Part shown: positions 53,801 to 62,514 of the stretch, in pieces
Layout: every line of letters begins with the position of its first letter
Position numbering within the stretch: position 1 is the stretch's first letter
From: an uncultured Oscillospiraceae bacterium
Lineage (GTDB): Bacteria > Bacillota > Clostridia > Oscillospirales > Oscillospiraceae
Direction: 5' to 3'
NCBI GenBank assembly: GCA_944387065.1
Contig: CALXDM010000003.1
Coordinates: 124,001 to 188,000, forward strand
DNA: 64,000 nt
The notes under the pieces: model-generated
Databases searched by the model: none
What the model was told of the DNA's origin: nothing
Seen by the model: only the letters and a program-made list of their open reading frames with translations
Program-made: the position numbers and the translations under genes

Positions 53801-54366
53801 CCCCGCCGGAGGTTCGCCTGCGCCGCCCGGTCTTTGAGGGGCAGCGGCCCCTCACCCCTGCCCAGCGGGGCACCGCCCTGCATATGGTGATGCAGTATTT
53901 GGACTTTGACCGCACTGGGAGCGAGGAGCAGATTGCTGGGGAGATCGCCCGGCTGGTGGATGGGCGCTACCTCACCCCTCAGCAGGGGCAGGCGGTGGAC
54001 CCCAAGCAGGTGCTGGCCTTCTTTCACTCCGAGCTGGGGCAGCGGCTGCTGGCCGCCGGGCAGCGGGAGCGGGAACACAAGTTCTCCCTGCTGGCGCCCG
54101 CCGCGGACTACTATCCGGAGGCGGGGGCGGGGGAACAGGTGCTGCTCCAAGGGGTGGTGGACTGCTGGTTCCGGGAGGCGGACGGTACGGTGACGGTGGT
54201 GGACTTCAAGACCGACCGGGTGAGCGAGGACACCGCCGTGGCCAGGGCTGAGCACTACCGTCCCCAGCTGGAAGCCTATACCCGGGCGCTGGCGGAGGGA
54301 GCGGGCCTGCCGGTGAAGCGGCGGGCGCTGTGGTTCTTCGCCCTGAGCCGGGCGGTGGAAGTGTGA
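50812..54366 (+). CDS. addA: ATP-dependent helicase/nuclease subunit A (AddA)
   Basis: This 1184-residue UvrD-like helicase with a C-terminal RecB-type nuclease is the partner of AddB. Walker A is SAAAGSGKT at residues 23-31, motif II is VDEYQDTNG near residue 394, helicase motif V/VI regions include SIHKSKGLEFPVV and LLYVAMTRAQRK, and the nuclease motif VVDFKTDR is near residue 1130. The ATG at 50812 is chosen for GGAGGAGGGGGAGGAG upstream, overlapping the addB stop, so the subunits are translationally coupled. Length is normal. Confidence 0.95.
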   Translation: MGVELTADQRAAVEDRGGNLLVSAAAGSGKTRVLVERLMGYVEQGEDIDRFLVITFTNAAAAELRERIAAGIHQRLAQRPEDRHLRRSATLVYRAPICTIDAFCLDFLRQWGHLAGLDPDFRLCDQAQGEALRRQALEQVLEERYAAVDQDPDFAALVDALAGERDDQTLEDVVLEMQRRVQAQPDPAAWLLERREDFRFPEGAGPEDTGWGRLLLADAADLAQSWREQLAGLLERLEGDGLLWANFGSSLQGTMDGLDGLLGALEQGWDRAAACFPIPFPRLGAKRGACDEGLKARAKALRDRCKKQLAALGARFEVSGEQAMEDLRAVGPAMTTLLEVTAQFDAAFTALKRRKRLADFSDLEHLTVGLLTDEAGQPTQLARDWGGQYVEIMVDEYQDTNGVQNAIVQALSNGRNLFLVGDVKQSIYRFRLADPTLFLARYRAWPIRGREEPGEGRKILLSDNFRSRPEVLEGVNFLFRNLMTRQAGELDYTQEEALRPGQGELSPDPACRLELCCVDVAQRTDFPDRGKTDKDLLVARAAAQRVGELLATGAREDGQRLRPEDIVILLRSPGPVLRHYAAALDEWAIPWSAEGGREFFGTTEVSVAISLLQIVDNPVQDVPLLAVLRSPLFRFSPDRLAQLRQAGGTVYDGVVAGAERGEEDCVDFLALLDELRELAAQESSHRLLWQIYQRTDLPAVFAALSDGGRRRANLMALYDEACRFEAAGHRGLMAFLLHLTRMAENGVAVPVPGQEAGGVRILSIHKSKGLEFPVVLLCGLERQFNESDGKAPILFHPELGLGPKRTDRARMLRYTTIARDAVALRLKGQLRAEEMRLLYVAMTRAQRKLILLAAVNGPGLSLSALAARAQCPPPPRQVADARCMAEWVLLPALCRPDSTPLWAGLDQPRPAPAQQLGLEWEVRLLQGTDYEGPPAGQGAPGDEREGLELPEGLEEQLCWRYAYAGAVDVPSKLTATQLKGRERDREVAQDGVELRPAPPEVRLRRPVFEGQRPLTPAQRGTALHMVMQYLDFDRTGSEEQIAGEIARLVDGRYLTPQQGQAVDPKQVLAFFHSELGQRLLAAGQREREHKFSLLAPAADYYPEAGAGEQVLLQGVVDCWFREADGTVTVVDFKTDRVSEDTAVARAEHYRPQLEAYTRALAEGAGLPVKRRALWFFALSRAVEV

Positions 54367-54384
54367 AAACTTTTGAAAAAACAG

Positions 54385-54413
54385 TTGCTTTTTGCCCCCG
54401 GGCATGGTAAACT
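54385..54413 (+). promoter_or_regulatory. rpmE promoter
   Basis: TTGCTT at 54385-54390 and TAAACT at 54408-54413 are separated by 17 bases, 18 bases after the addA stop. The leader would be about 60 bases. Confidence 0.65.
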
Positions 54414-54478
54414 ATTTTCTGCGTTTACAAGGCGCTATTGCGCGCTGAGATTTGGTTTGACGGAAAGAGGTGAATCCC

Positions 54479-54679
54479 ATGAAGGACGGCATCCATCCCG
54501 ACTATCAGCAAACGACGATCACCTGCGCCTGCGGCAATGTGATCGAGACTGGCTCGACCAAGACGGACATCAAGGTGGAGGTCTGCTCCAAGTGTCACCC
54601 CTTCTACACCGGCAAGCAGAAGATGGTGGACACCGGCGGACGTGTCAGCCGCTTCAACAAGAAGTTCGGCCTGGAGTAA
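54479..54679 (+). CDS. rpmE: 50S ribosomal protein L31 (zinc-binding type)
   Basis: This 66-residue L31 is of the C+ (zinc-binding) type: CACG near residue 16 and [13 protein letters not shown] near residue 35 supply the four cysteines, and the end [11 protein letters not shown] is typical. This form is used under zinc-replete conditions, with a cysteine-free paralogue usually replacing it during zinc starvation. The ATG at 54479 follows GAAAGAGGTGAATCCC; the in-frame GTG at 54470 is too close to the ribosome-binding site. It is a single-gene unit with its own promoter and hairpin. Confidence 0.96.
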   Translation: MKDGIHPDYQQTTITCACGNVIETGSTKTDIKVEVCSKCHPFYTGKQKMVDTGGRVSRFNKKFGLE

Positions 54680-54694
54680 AACCCGGTCTGTTCC

Positions 54695-54728
54695 AAGGGC
54701 TCGGCGCAGGTTTCTGCGGCGGGCCCTT
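54695..54728 (+). terminator. Hairpin terminator after rpmE
   Basis: A 15-bp stem with one mismatch pairs 54695-54709 with 54714-54728 around GTTT, followed by GTGCGTTTT. It lies 15 bases after the rpmE stop. The rest of the gap to 54913 shows a TATACT at 54878-54883 without a clear -35. Confidence 0.6.
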
Positions 54729-54913
54729 GTGCGTTTTCAGCTGGTTTTGCGGGACAGGCGGGGATGGGTTGGAGAAGCGGGGCGCGGTCTGAGCCGGGAT
54801 AGAGAGGCCCGCCAAGCCGGACGGCAGCCGGCGCTCTGCCGCCTGGGGTTTTAGGGTGAGAACGGCCCGGGGGCGCATATACTAAGGGCAGGAATCATTG
54901 GGAGGGATCATCC

Positions 54914-55414
54914 ATGTTCAAACAAGTGGACCCAAAGGCACTGGATTTCAATGTCTTTTCCACCATCGGCGACCGGTGGATGCTCATCACCGCGGGCACC
55001 AAGGAGCGGTGCAACACCATGACCGCCTCCTGGGGCGCGCTGGGCGTCTTATGGGGGGCGCCTATGGCCCTGGCCTATATCCGGCCACAGCGGTATACCA
55101 AAGAGTTTGTGGATTGCAGCGAATACTTCACCCTGTCCTTCTTCCCGGAGCAGTATCGCAAGCAGCTGGCCCTGTGCGGGGCCAAGAGCGGCCGGGAGCT
55201 GGACAAGGTGGCGGCCTGCGGCTTCACCGTGGCCGAGGGGGCGGGGGGCGTGCCCTATTTTGAGCAGGCGGAGCTGGTGCTGGTGTGCCGCAAGCGGATG
55301 GTCCAGCCCATGGAGGAGGCGCTCATCCCGCCGGAGGTGCGGGAGAAGTGGTACAAAGGGGACTACCACATCATGTACTGGGGGGAGATTGTGGAGGTGC
55401 TGATGCAGGCATGA
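54914..55414 (+). CDS. Flavin reductase family protein
   Basis: This 166-residue protein matches the FMN-binding flavin reductase-like family (split barrel). The N-terminal FNVFSTIGDRWMLITAG, then NTMTASWGALGVLW around residue 36 and RPQRYTKEFVD around residue 57 are characteristic; MTASW takes part in flavin binding. Members reduce flavins or act as small flavoproteins in anaerobes, and the physiological partner is unknown. The ATG follows TTGGGAGGGATCATCC. It stands between rpmE and hflX, with no sign of an operon. Confidence 0.85.
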   Translation: MFKQVDPKALDFNVFSTIGDRWMLITAGTKERCNTMTASWGALGVLWGAPMALAYIRPQRYTKEFVDCSEYFTLSFFPEQYRKQLALCGAKSGRELDKVAACGFTVAEGAGGVPYFEQAELVLVCRKRMVQPMEEALIPPEVREKWYKGDYHIMYWGEIVEVLMQA

Positions 55415-55462
55415 CCGGGGCTTCCGGCCTGAAGCAGAGTACAAAAGCCATTTGGAGGTACT

Positions 55463-56752
55463 ATGTTCGAGGAACACAAGAGCAAGGAAATCAACCGCGC
55501 CATCCTGGTGGGGCTGAACTGCCCCAGCTTGAGCGGCGAGGAGAACGCCAGCGAGCAGTCGCTGGAGGAGCTGGCCGCCCTGCTGGACACCGCAGGGGGC
55601 GTCTGCCTGGGCACGGTGCTGCAAAACAAGCGCAGCCCTGACCCCCGCACCTTTATCGGAGAGGGCAAGGCGGAAGAGGTCCGGGAGCTGGTGGCCGGCC
55701 TGGGGGCGGACCTGGTGATCTTTGACAACCCCCTCTCCCCCTCCCAGCAGCGGGCGCTGACCCAGACGCTGGGGGTGACGGTGATGGACCGGGCGGGGCT
55801 GATCCTGGACATCTTCGCCAAGCGGGCCCGCACCAGCGAGGGGCGGCTCCAGGTGGCCCTGGCCCAGTACCAGTACCTGCTGCCCCGGCTGACCGGCATG
55901 TGGAAGCACCTGGAGCGGCAGGAGGGGGCCATCGGCACCCGAGGCCCCGGAGAGACCCAGCTGGAGAGCGACCGGCGGCACATCCACCGGAAGATCGCCA
56001 AGCTGGAGGAGGAGCTGCGGGAGGTGCGCCGGGTGCGGGCCACCCAGCGCAGCCAGCGGGAGAAGAACGAGGTGCCGGTGGTGGCCATCGTGGGCTACAC
56101 CAACGCGGGCAAATCCACTCTGCTCAACGCGCTGACCGGGGCGGGCATCCCGGCCAACAACCGCCTGTTTGACACCCTGGACACCACCACCCGTACCCTG
56201 GCCATCTCAGACACCTGCACGGTGCTGCTCTCAGACACCGTGGGATTCATCTCCAAGCTGCCCCACCAGCTGGTGGACGCCTTCAAGGCCACCCTGGAGG
56301 AGCTGGAGTATGCCGATCTGCTGCTGCACGTCATCGACGTGTCCGACCCGGGCTGGATGGACCAGGCCCAGGTGGTGGAGGACCTGATCCGGGAGTTGGG
56401 GGTGGCCGGCAAGCCCCGGCTGGAGGTGTTCAACAAGTGCGATCGGGTGGCGGGGGAGATCCTGCCCCACGGGGCGGACATGGTGTCCATCTCCGCAAAG
56501 ACGGGGGCGGGCCTGGACGCGCTGCTGGCCGCCATCGAGAGCCGGTTGGACACCGGCAAGCGCCGGGTGACCATTCACCTGCCCTATGACCGGGGCGGTC
56601 TGCTGGACTTGCTGTACCGGGAGGCCAAGGTGGAGGCGGTGGAGTACGGCAGCACCATCGACGTCACAGCGGTGTGTACCCCCAAGACCATTGGCCGGCT
56701 GGGTCCCCTGGTGGAGGGGTGGACGCCGCCCAGGGAGGACTGGGAGGAATGA
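55463..56752 (+). CDS. hflX: GTPase HflX
   Basis: This 429-residue ribosome-associated GTPase splits stalled or heat-damaged ribosomes. The N-terminal HflX domain has NPLSPSQQRAL near residue 91 and RGPGETQLESDRR near residue 160, a coiled-coil linker follows, then the GTPase domain with G1 GYTNAGKSTLLN near residue 213, G3 DTVGF near residue 258 and G4 NKCD near residue 328. The ATG follows TTTGGAGGTACT. The stop overlaps the next start (ATGA), so the acetyltransferase is translationally coupled. Confidence 0.95.
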   Translation: MFEEHKSKEINRAILVGLNCPSLSGEENASEQSLEELAALLDTAGGVCLGTVLQNKRSPDPRTFIGEGKAEEVRELVAGLGADLVIFDNPLSPSQQRALTQTLGVTVMDRAGLILDIFAKRARTSEGRLQVALAQYQYLLPRLTGMWKHLERQEGAIGTRGPGETQLESDRRHIHRKIAKLEEELREVRRVRATQRSQREKNEVPVVAIVGYTNAGKSTLLNALTGAGIPANNRLFDTLDTTTRTLAISDTCTVLLSDTVGFISKLPHQLVDAFKATLEELEYADLLLHVIDVSDPGWMDQAQVVEDLIRELGVAGKPRLEVFNKCDRVAGEILPHGADMVSISAKTGAGLDALLAAIESRLDTGKRRVTIHLPYDRGGLLDLLYREAKVEAVEYGSTIDVTAVCTPKTIGRLGPLVEGWTPPREDWEE

Positions 56753-57306
56753 GCGCGAAGGGGTTGGAGACGGTGCGGCTGTTGCTGCGTCCCTGGCAGG
56801 ACGGCGACGCGCCGGTGCTCTACCGCTGGGCCTCTGACAGGGAAATTGGCTCCCGGGCAGGCTGGCCGCCCCACACCAGTGAGGTAGACAGCCTTGCAGT
56901 CATTCACGGCCCCCTGGGAAAGCCGGAGACCTACGCTATGGTGTGGAAGCAGACAGGGGAACCGGTGGGCAGCATCGGACTGTTCACACCGGAGGACTAC
57001 TGCCCGCCACTGGACTTGCCAGGCGCCGGGGTGCAGCTGGAGCTGGGGTACTGGGTGGCCCGGCCATACTGGGGGCGGGGACTGGCGCCTGAGGCGGCCT
57101 GGGTTTTGCTGCGGCACGCGTTTGAAACGCTGGGCTGCGCGGTGGTCCATTGCAGCCACTTTGACTTTAACGATCCGTCCCGACGGGTCATCGAAAAGTT
57201 GGGCTTTTCCTACCGTCTGACCCGTGAGACCACCGATGCCACAGGTGCGCCCCACGCCACCCTTTGCTATGTCCTAACCCGGGAGGACTGGGAACAAAGA
57301 CGATGA
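56749..57306 (+). CDS. GNAT family N-acetyltransferase (RimJ/RimL-like)
   Basis: This 185-residue protein has the GNAT fold: LETVRLLLRPWQDGDAPVL at the start, an acetyl-CoA-binding segment LGYWVARPYWGRGLAPEA (residues 98-115) and the C-terminal FNDPSRRVIEKLGFS. The pattern is closest to RimJ/RimL-type enzymes that acetylate protein N-termini or small molecules; the substrate is not predictable. The ATG at 56749 overlaps the hflX stop with GGGAGGA upstream. Confidence 0.88.
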   Translation: MSAKGLETVRLLLRPWQDGDAPVLYRWASDREIGSRAGWPPHTSEVDSLAVIHGPLGKPETYAMVWKQTGEPVGSIGLFTPEDYCPPLDLPGAGVQLELGYWVARPYWGRGLAPEAAWVLLRHAFETLGCAVVHCSHFDFNDPSRRVIEKLGFSYRLTRETTDATGAPHATLCYVLTREDWEQRR

Positions 57307-57322
57307 AAACGGGAGGCCACAC

Positions 57323-57955
57323 ATGACCGAATATCATATCCCCACAGCTCCCGCTGAGGCGGAACTGGTGGAGAAGCGGTCCCGCTTTATTGGCCAGATC
57401 CGACCAGTGGCCAGTGAGGAGGAGGCCCGGGCCCATATCGATCAGATCAAGAAGAAGCACTATGACGCCCGACATAACTGCTGGTGCTACCTGCTCAAAG
57501 ACGGGCCGGTGCGCTACTCCGACGACGGGGAACCCCAGGGCACCGCCGGCCAGCCCATGCTGGGGGTGTTCCAGAAGGCGGGCATCACCAATGTGTGCTG
57601 CGTGGTCACCCGGTACTTTGGGGGTATCCTGCTGGGGGCGGGGGGCCTGGTGCGGGCCTACACCCAGGCGGCCAAGCTGGCGTTGGACGCGGCCGGCATC
57701 GCGGTGGTGCGCCGCTGGGTGGAGCTGGAAATGGATTGCCCTTACAGCTTCTTTGAGCGGGTCAAGATGGAGGTAATGGCCCAGGGTGGGACTCTGGGCG
57801 AGATCGACTACGCTGCCCAGGTCACCGTCCGGCTGCTGCTGCCCGAGGAGAAGGCCGTCCCCTTTGGGGAGCGGATGGTGGAACTGTCCGCCGGAGCCTG
57901 CCGGGTGGTGGAACTGGGGGAGCGCTTTCAGGCCGTGCCTATCCAAAGGATCTGA
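57323..57955 (+). CDS. YigZ/IMPACT family protein
   Basis: This 210-residue protein has the N-terminal UPF0029/IMPACT domain (EKRSRFIGQIRPV near residue 14, YSDDGEPQGTAGQPML near residue 65, TRYFGGILLGAGGLVRAY near residue 93) and a C-terminal DUF1949 domain (about 140-205). The eukaryotic homologue IMPACT regulates GCN2; the bacterial role is unclear but may involve translation or nucleotide binding. GGGAGGCCACAC precedes the ATG. A strong terminator follows directly. Confidence 0.92.
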   Translation: MTEYHIPTAPAEAELVEKRSRFIGQIRPVASEEEARAHIDQIKKKHYDARHNCWCYLLKDGPVRYSDDGEPQGTAGQPMLGVFQKAGITNVCCVVTRYFGGILLGAGGLVRAYTQAAKLALDAAGIAVVRRWVELEMDCPYSFFERVKMEVMAQGGTLGEIDYAAQVTVRLLLPEEKAVPFGERMVELSAGACRVVELGERFQAVPIQRI

Positions 57956-57963
57956 GCGGAACA

Positions 57964-57999
57964 GCCCGCTGGGGGGAGCCCTCCGGCGGGCAGATTTTT
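57964..57999 (+). terminator. Rho-independent terminator after yigZ-like gene
   Basis: A hairpin pairs 57964-57975 with 57980-57991 (12 bp including two G-T pairs) and is followed by AGATTTTT. It lies 8 bases after the stop codon. Confidence 0.8.
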
Positions 58000-58024
58000 C
58001 CATGGAGAAAGAGGAAAAAAACAG

Positions 58025-58052
58025 TTGACTTTTTGAGGGGATTGGCTATACT
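58025..58052 (+). promoter_or_regulatory. Promoter of the second SLH gene
   Basis: TTGACT at 58025-58030 and TATACT at 58047-58052 are separated by 16 bases. The leader to the ATG is about 165 bases and includes a 7-bp stem (58085-58091 with 58111-58117) of unknown role. Confidence 0.75.
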
Positions 58053-58222
58053 GGGGAAAGAGAAATTTCAGCTTTTCTGTATAAAAGTTACAGTTCTCTC
58101 TGAGGGGACCGTAACTTGGACTGCAGCCCCTCGTCCGGATTTCGACCACAGGGGGGGTATTCTCCGCCGCAACGGGGTACGTGCCCCTGGAGCGTAATAT
58201 TTATGCCATAGGAGGAAACAAC

Positions 58223-59467
58223 ATGAAGAGAGAGAGGATCAGAGGGAACACCATGCGGATTGCCGCCGTGTTGCTGACCCTGGCCATGGTAATGGCAACG
58301 GTGCCATTTGCCCTGGCTGCGTCGGGCGAGACTTATTACACGGTGACCGGCACGGTGGTGAATGCTGAGGACGGGACCCCCGTGGAGAACGCCACGGTGA
58401 CCTTCGATGACGGCACCTACGAATTCACGGCCACCACGGGTGCGGACGGTACGTATAGCCTCCAGGCGCTGTATGGGATCTACAACGTGACGGTGGAAGC
58501 CGACGGCTATGAGACCTATACCGAGCGGAACGTGACGGTGTTGATCGGTGGGAATAACACGCTGGACGTCTCTCTGACCAAGGATGGCACCGAACCTGAG
58601 CCCGATCCCGACCCCGAGCCCGAGCCGTCTCCCGATGAGACTTATTACACGGTGACCGGCACGGTGGTGGACGCCGCAGACGGGACCCCCGTGGAGAACG
58701 CCACTGTGACCTTTGGTGACGGCACCTACGAATTCACGGCCACCACGGGCGTGGACGGTACGTATAGTCTCCAGGCGTTGTATGGAATCTACAACGTGAC
58801 GGTGGAAGCCGACGGCTATGAGACTTACACCGAGCGGAACGTGACGGTGTTGATCGGCGGGGAGAACAAGCTGGACGCCTCGCTGACCAGGGATCCCAAC
58901 GCGCCCAATCCCGATCCCAGCACCCCCTTCACCGATGTGGCGGAGGGTGCGTACTACGATGAGGCGGTGGCCTATGTCTACGAGCGTGGGCTGATGCAGG
59001 GCACCAGCGAGACCACCTTTGGGCCGGACGTGACGACCACCCGGGCCCAGGTGGTGACCATCCTGTACCGTCTGGCGGGCTCCCCGGCGGTAACGGGGGA
59101 CAATCCCTTCACCGACGCTACGGCCGGCTGGTACGCTGATGCGGTGATGTGGGCCAGCCAGAACAGCATCGTCAACGGATACAGTGACACGGTCTTTGGT
59201 CCAGAGGACACCATTACCCGGGAGCAGCTGGCGGCCATCCTGTACCGCTACGCGGACGGTGCGGGGTACGACGTGACGGCCAGCGGCGACCTGTCCGGCT
59301 TTGATGACGCGGGCAGCGTGTCCAGCTGGTCTGTCAGCGCCTTGACCTGGGCCAACGGCGCGGGTCTGATTCAGGGGTCCAACAACCAGGTGAACCCCCA
59401 GGGCAGCGCCATCCGGGCCCAGCTGGCGGTCATCCTGATGCGCTTTGTAGACAACGTGGCGGTGTGA
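58223..59467 (+). CDS. SLH-domain surface protein with two carboxypeptidase-regulatory-like repeats
   Basis: This 414-residue exported protein has a signal peptide (residues 1-34, ending FALAA), two nearly identical beta-sandwich repeats at residues 36-116 and 139-219 (each starts ETYYTVTGTVV and contains TATTG and YNVTVEADGYETYTERN) resembling CarboxypepD_reg-like domains, an acidic Pro/Glu/Asp linker between them, and three SLH domains at about 236-410. It should bind the cell wall non-covalently through the SLH part. The ATG at 58223 has GGAGG seven bases upstream. The last SLH domain shares a 50-base identical stretch with the giant SLH gene. The role of the repeats is unknown. Confidence 0.9.
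   Translation: MKRERIRGNTMRIAAVLLTLAMVMATVPFALAASGETYYTVTGTVVNAEDGTPVENATVTFDDGTYEFTATTGADGTYSLQALYGIYNVTVEADGYETYTERNVTVLIGGNNTLDVSLTKDGTEPEPDPDPEPEPSPDETYYTVTGTVVDAADGTPVENATVTFGDGTYEFTATTGVDGTYSLQALYGIYNVTVEADGYETYTERNVTVLIGGENKLDASLTRDPNAPNPDPSTPFTDVAEGAYYDEAVAYVYERGLMQGTSETTFGPDVTTTRAQVVTILYRLAGSPAVTGDNPFTDATAGWYADAVMWASQNSIVNGYSDTVFGPEDTITREQLAAILYRYADGAGYDVTASGDLSGFDDAGSVSSWSVSALTWANGAGLIQGSNNQVNPQGSAIRAQLAVILMRFVDNVAV
58328..58879 (+). repeat. Tandem repeat pair within the second SLH gene
   Basis: Two copies of about 243 bases at 58328-58570 and 58637-58879 are offset by 309 bases (103 codons) and nearly identical, with few differences. A 66-base segment coding the Pro/Glu/Asp linker separates them. 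It points to a recent in-frame duplication or ongoing gene conversion. Confidence 0.88.
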
Positions 59468-59491
59468 ATTGAGCCGCTGCAAATCAATGCA

Positions 59492-59557
59492 GCAGCACGG
59501 GAGTGCTGTGTAGCGACGAAAGCCCTCCGGCCGAAATGGCCGGGGGGCTTGGTTTTT
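59492..59557 (+). terminator. Double hairpin terminator after second SLH gene
   Basis: A short stem (59493-59498 with 59503-59508, loop GGGA) is followed by GCGACGAAAGCC and a 13-bp stem (59520-59532 with 59538-59550, one G-T pair), then GGTTTTT. The arrangement resembles that after the giant SLH gene. Confidence 0.85.
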
Positions 59558-59574
59558 GGCATAAAGGGATTGGC

Positions 59575-60261
59575 TTAGAGCTGGCGGCCATCCTTTCTCC
59601 CCCGTAGCAGATCCCAGACGATCAAGAGGGCGCAGCCGGCCACCAGGACGACCAGGATGAGCAGGGCGCAGTTGCGGAAGAACTCCTGAGGAAGGATGGT
59701 GATGATCTGGTCGGCATTGGGATCGAAGATCCAGTTGTCTTTGCCGGGGAAAAAGACGGCGTGGAAGAGAGTAAAAGCCCGGTTGAAGTCCAGGGCGGCC
59801 AGCCCACCTAGTAGCAAAAACACCCCGCCCAGCCCCGCGCCTGCCCAGAAGGCGGGCCCCCTGCCCAGCAAGGGGGCTGCCCTACGTCCGGTGATCCGGC
59901 CTGCCAGCAGCAGGATGATCAATAGCAAAGCCGCCTCCATCAGCACCTGAAGGTCCAGCAGGAACAGGCCCCGCACGTCGGCAAAGTGGTCCCGGCCGCT
60001 GTCCGACCAGCGCAGCACCCCGGTGGAAAAGGTGTCCGACCTACCGGTGCAGTAGTCCATCACTTGGTCGAAGGCCTCCCGGATCTCCTGCTGGCTCAGC
60101 CCCGTGCGCTGGGGCAGCTCCAGGGGGTCGATCTGGAGATAGTAGAAGGGCCGGTACAGGATGGGCACGGCGATGGAGCCGGTGAGCAGCACCGCCGCGG
60201 TGGTGAGGGCCAGCAGGACGGTGAGCAGGCTGGAGGGTTTGCGGGGGGAGACAGGTTTCAT
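59575..60261 (-). CDS. DUF1461 / TIGR01906-type integral membrane protein
   Basis: This 228-residue protein has about four to five transmembrane helices (starting near residues 11, 110, 140 and 197) and the extracellular segment YYLQIDPLELPQRTGLSQ and FSTGVLRWSDSGRDHFADV, characteristic of the DUF1461 family of unconfirmed function (the lipoprotein-modifying Lit proteins belong to it). The ATG at 60261 follows AAAGGAG eight bases upstream and overlaps the stop of the preceding gene (ATGA), so both are co-translated. I do not assign an activity. Confidence 0.82.
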   Translation of the reverse strand: MKPVSPRKPSSLLTVLLALTTAAVLLTGSIAVPILYRPFYYLQIDPLELPQRTGLSQQEIREAFDQVMDYCTGRSDTFSTGVLRWSDSGRDHFADVRGLFLLDLQVLMEAALLLIILLLAGRITGRRAAPLLGRGPAFWAGAGLGGVFLLLGGLAALDFNRAFTLFHAVFFPGKDNWIFDPNADQIITILPQEFFRNCALLILVVLVAGCALLIVWDLLRGRKDGRQL

Positions 60262-60920
60262 TGGGAGGACTCCTTTGCCTCGGGGAATGTGGACAGGGCG
60301 ATCAAGGCCTGGGAGGGCAGATAGAACAGCCACATGCCCACCCGGGCGAAGCCGTGCAGGCTGGCGGGGATCAGATGGGGGAGGTTGAACAGCCCTACGC
60401 ACACATCGCAGGCCACAAACAGGGTTAGGCCCAAGGCAAAGCGCCGCCAAGTAGCGCCCGGCAGGGACCAAGCCTGGGCAGTGTTGACCAGCAGCTGAGC
60501 GAAGTACAGCGCGCACAACAGTTCCAGCTCGGCGGATAGCCCCAGCAGGATGACAACCTCGGCAAGGAAGGCCAGGGTGAGGGGCAAACGCAGCCAGAGC
60601 AGGATGGCCGCCCCCGCCCGGCGCAGCCGGAGCAGATATAAAATCTGCACCAGTAGAAAGAGGGTCACCCCCAGCAGGTACTGCTCGCCCAGCACCAGCA
60701 GGAACCAGTCCGCTAGGGCGGTGAGGGCCAAGGCCAGGGGGATGAGGCGGTCGCCGCCCCGAAGGGCGCCCAGACCGGAGAGCAGGAGACACAACAGGAT
60801 GCCGATGTACTTCAGCCAGAGGGACAGGCCGCTGGGATCGGCTGTCAAATCCAGGTAGAGGAAGGCTGCGTAGAGGGCTCCTTCCACGGCCAGGAAGGGG
60901 ACGAGGATGCCGCGGGGCAT
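60258..60920 (-). CDS. YhhN-like polytopic membrane protein
   Basis: This 220-residue protein has about eight hydrophobic helices and little else. The pattern WLKYIGILLCLLLSGLG, then LALTALADWFLLVLGEQYLLGV and the VQILYLLRL stretch, resembles the YhhN/TMEM86 family, some members of which are lysoplasmalogenases; similarity is moderate and activity is inferred only. The ATG at 60920 follows AAAGGAGGCGG. It forms a two-gene unit with the DUF1461-type gene. Confidence 0.65.
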   Translation of the reverse strand: MPRGILVPFLAVEGALYAAFLYLDLTADPSGLSLWLKYIGILLCLLLSGLGALRGGDRLIPLALALTALADWFLLVLGEQYLLGVTLFLLVQILYLLRLRRAGAAILLWLRLPLTLAFLAEVVILLGLSAELELLCALYFAQLLVNTAQAWSLPGATWRRFALGLTLFVACDVCVGLFNLPHLIPASLHGFARVGMWLFYLPSQALIALSTFPEAKESSQ

Positions 60921-60988
60921 GGAACCGCCTCCTTTCATGAACGGCAACAGAATACCACAGATGCGGAAAAATGAAAAGAGGGAGGAAG

Positions 60989-61019
60989 CAGCCCCGGCGG
61001 AAATCATCCGCCGGGGCTG
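60989..61019 (-). terminator. Terminator-like hairpin after gdhA
   Basis: A 13-bp perfect stem pairs 60989-61001 with 61007-61019 around AATCA. It lies 22 bases past the gdhA stop on the minus strand, with only a weak T-rich stretch downstream. Confidence 0.7.
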
Positions 61020-61041
61020 AGCTTGCTGTTAGGATCAGGGA

Positions 61042-62427
<1,386 letters not shown>

Positions 62428-62441
62428 TTACACACTACATC

Positions 62442-62470
62442 ATTGTACACGATGGGGCACCGGTTTGCAA
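62442..62470 (-). promoter_or_regulatory. gdhA promoter
   Basis: On the minus strand TTGCAA (62470-62465) and TACAAT (62447-62442) are separated by 17 bases, about 55 bases upstream of the gdhA start. The segment carries no other gene. Confidence 0.8.
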
Positions 62471-62514
62471 GGGCCAATCCGCGCCTGGGCAAGCCCGGGA
62501 AGGGCGGGGATGGA

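Noticed and set aside
58060..58222. Riboswitch in the leader of the second SLH gene
   Set aside because: There is only a 7-bp stem; no conserved c-di-GMP, T-box, purine or SAM core could be matched.
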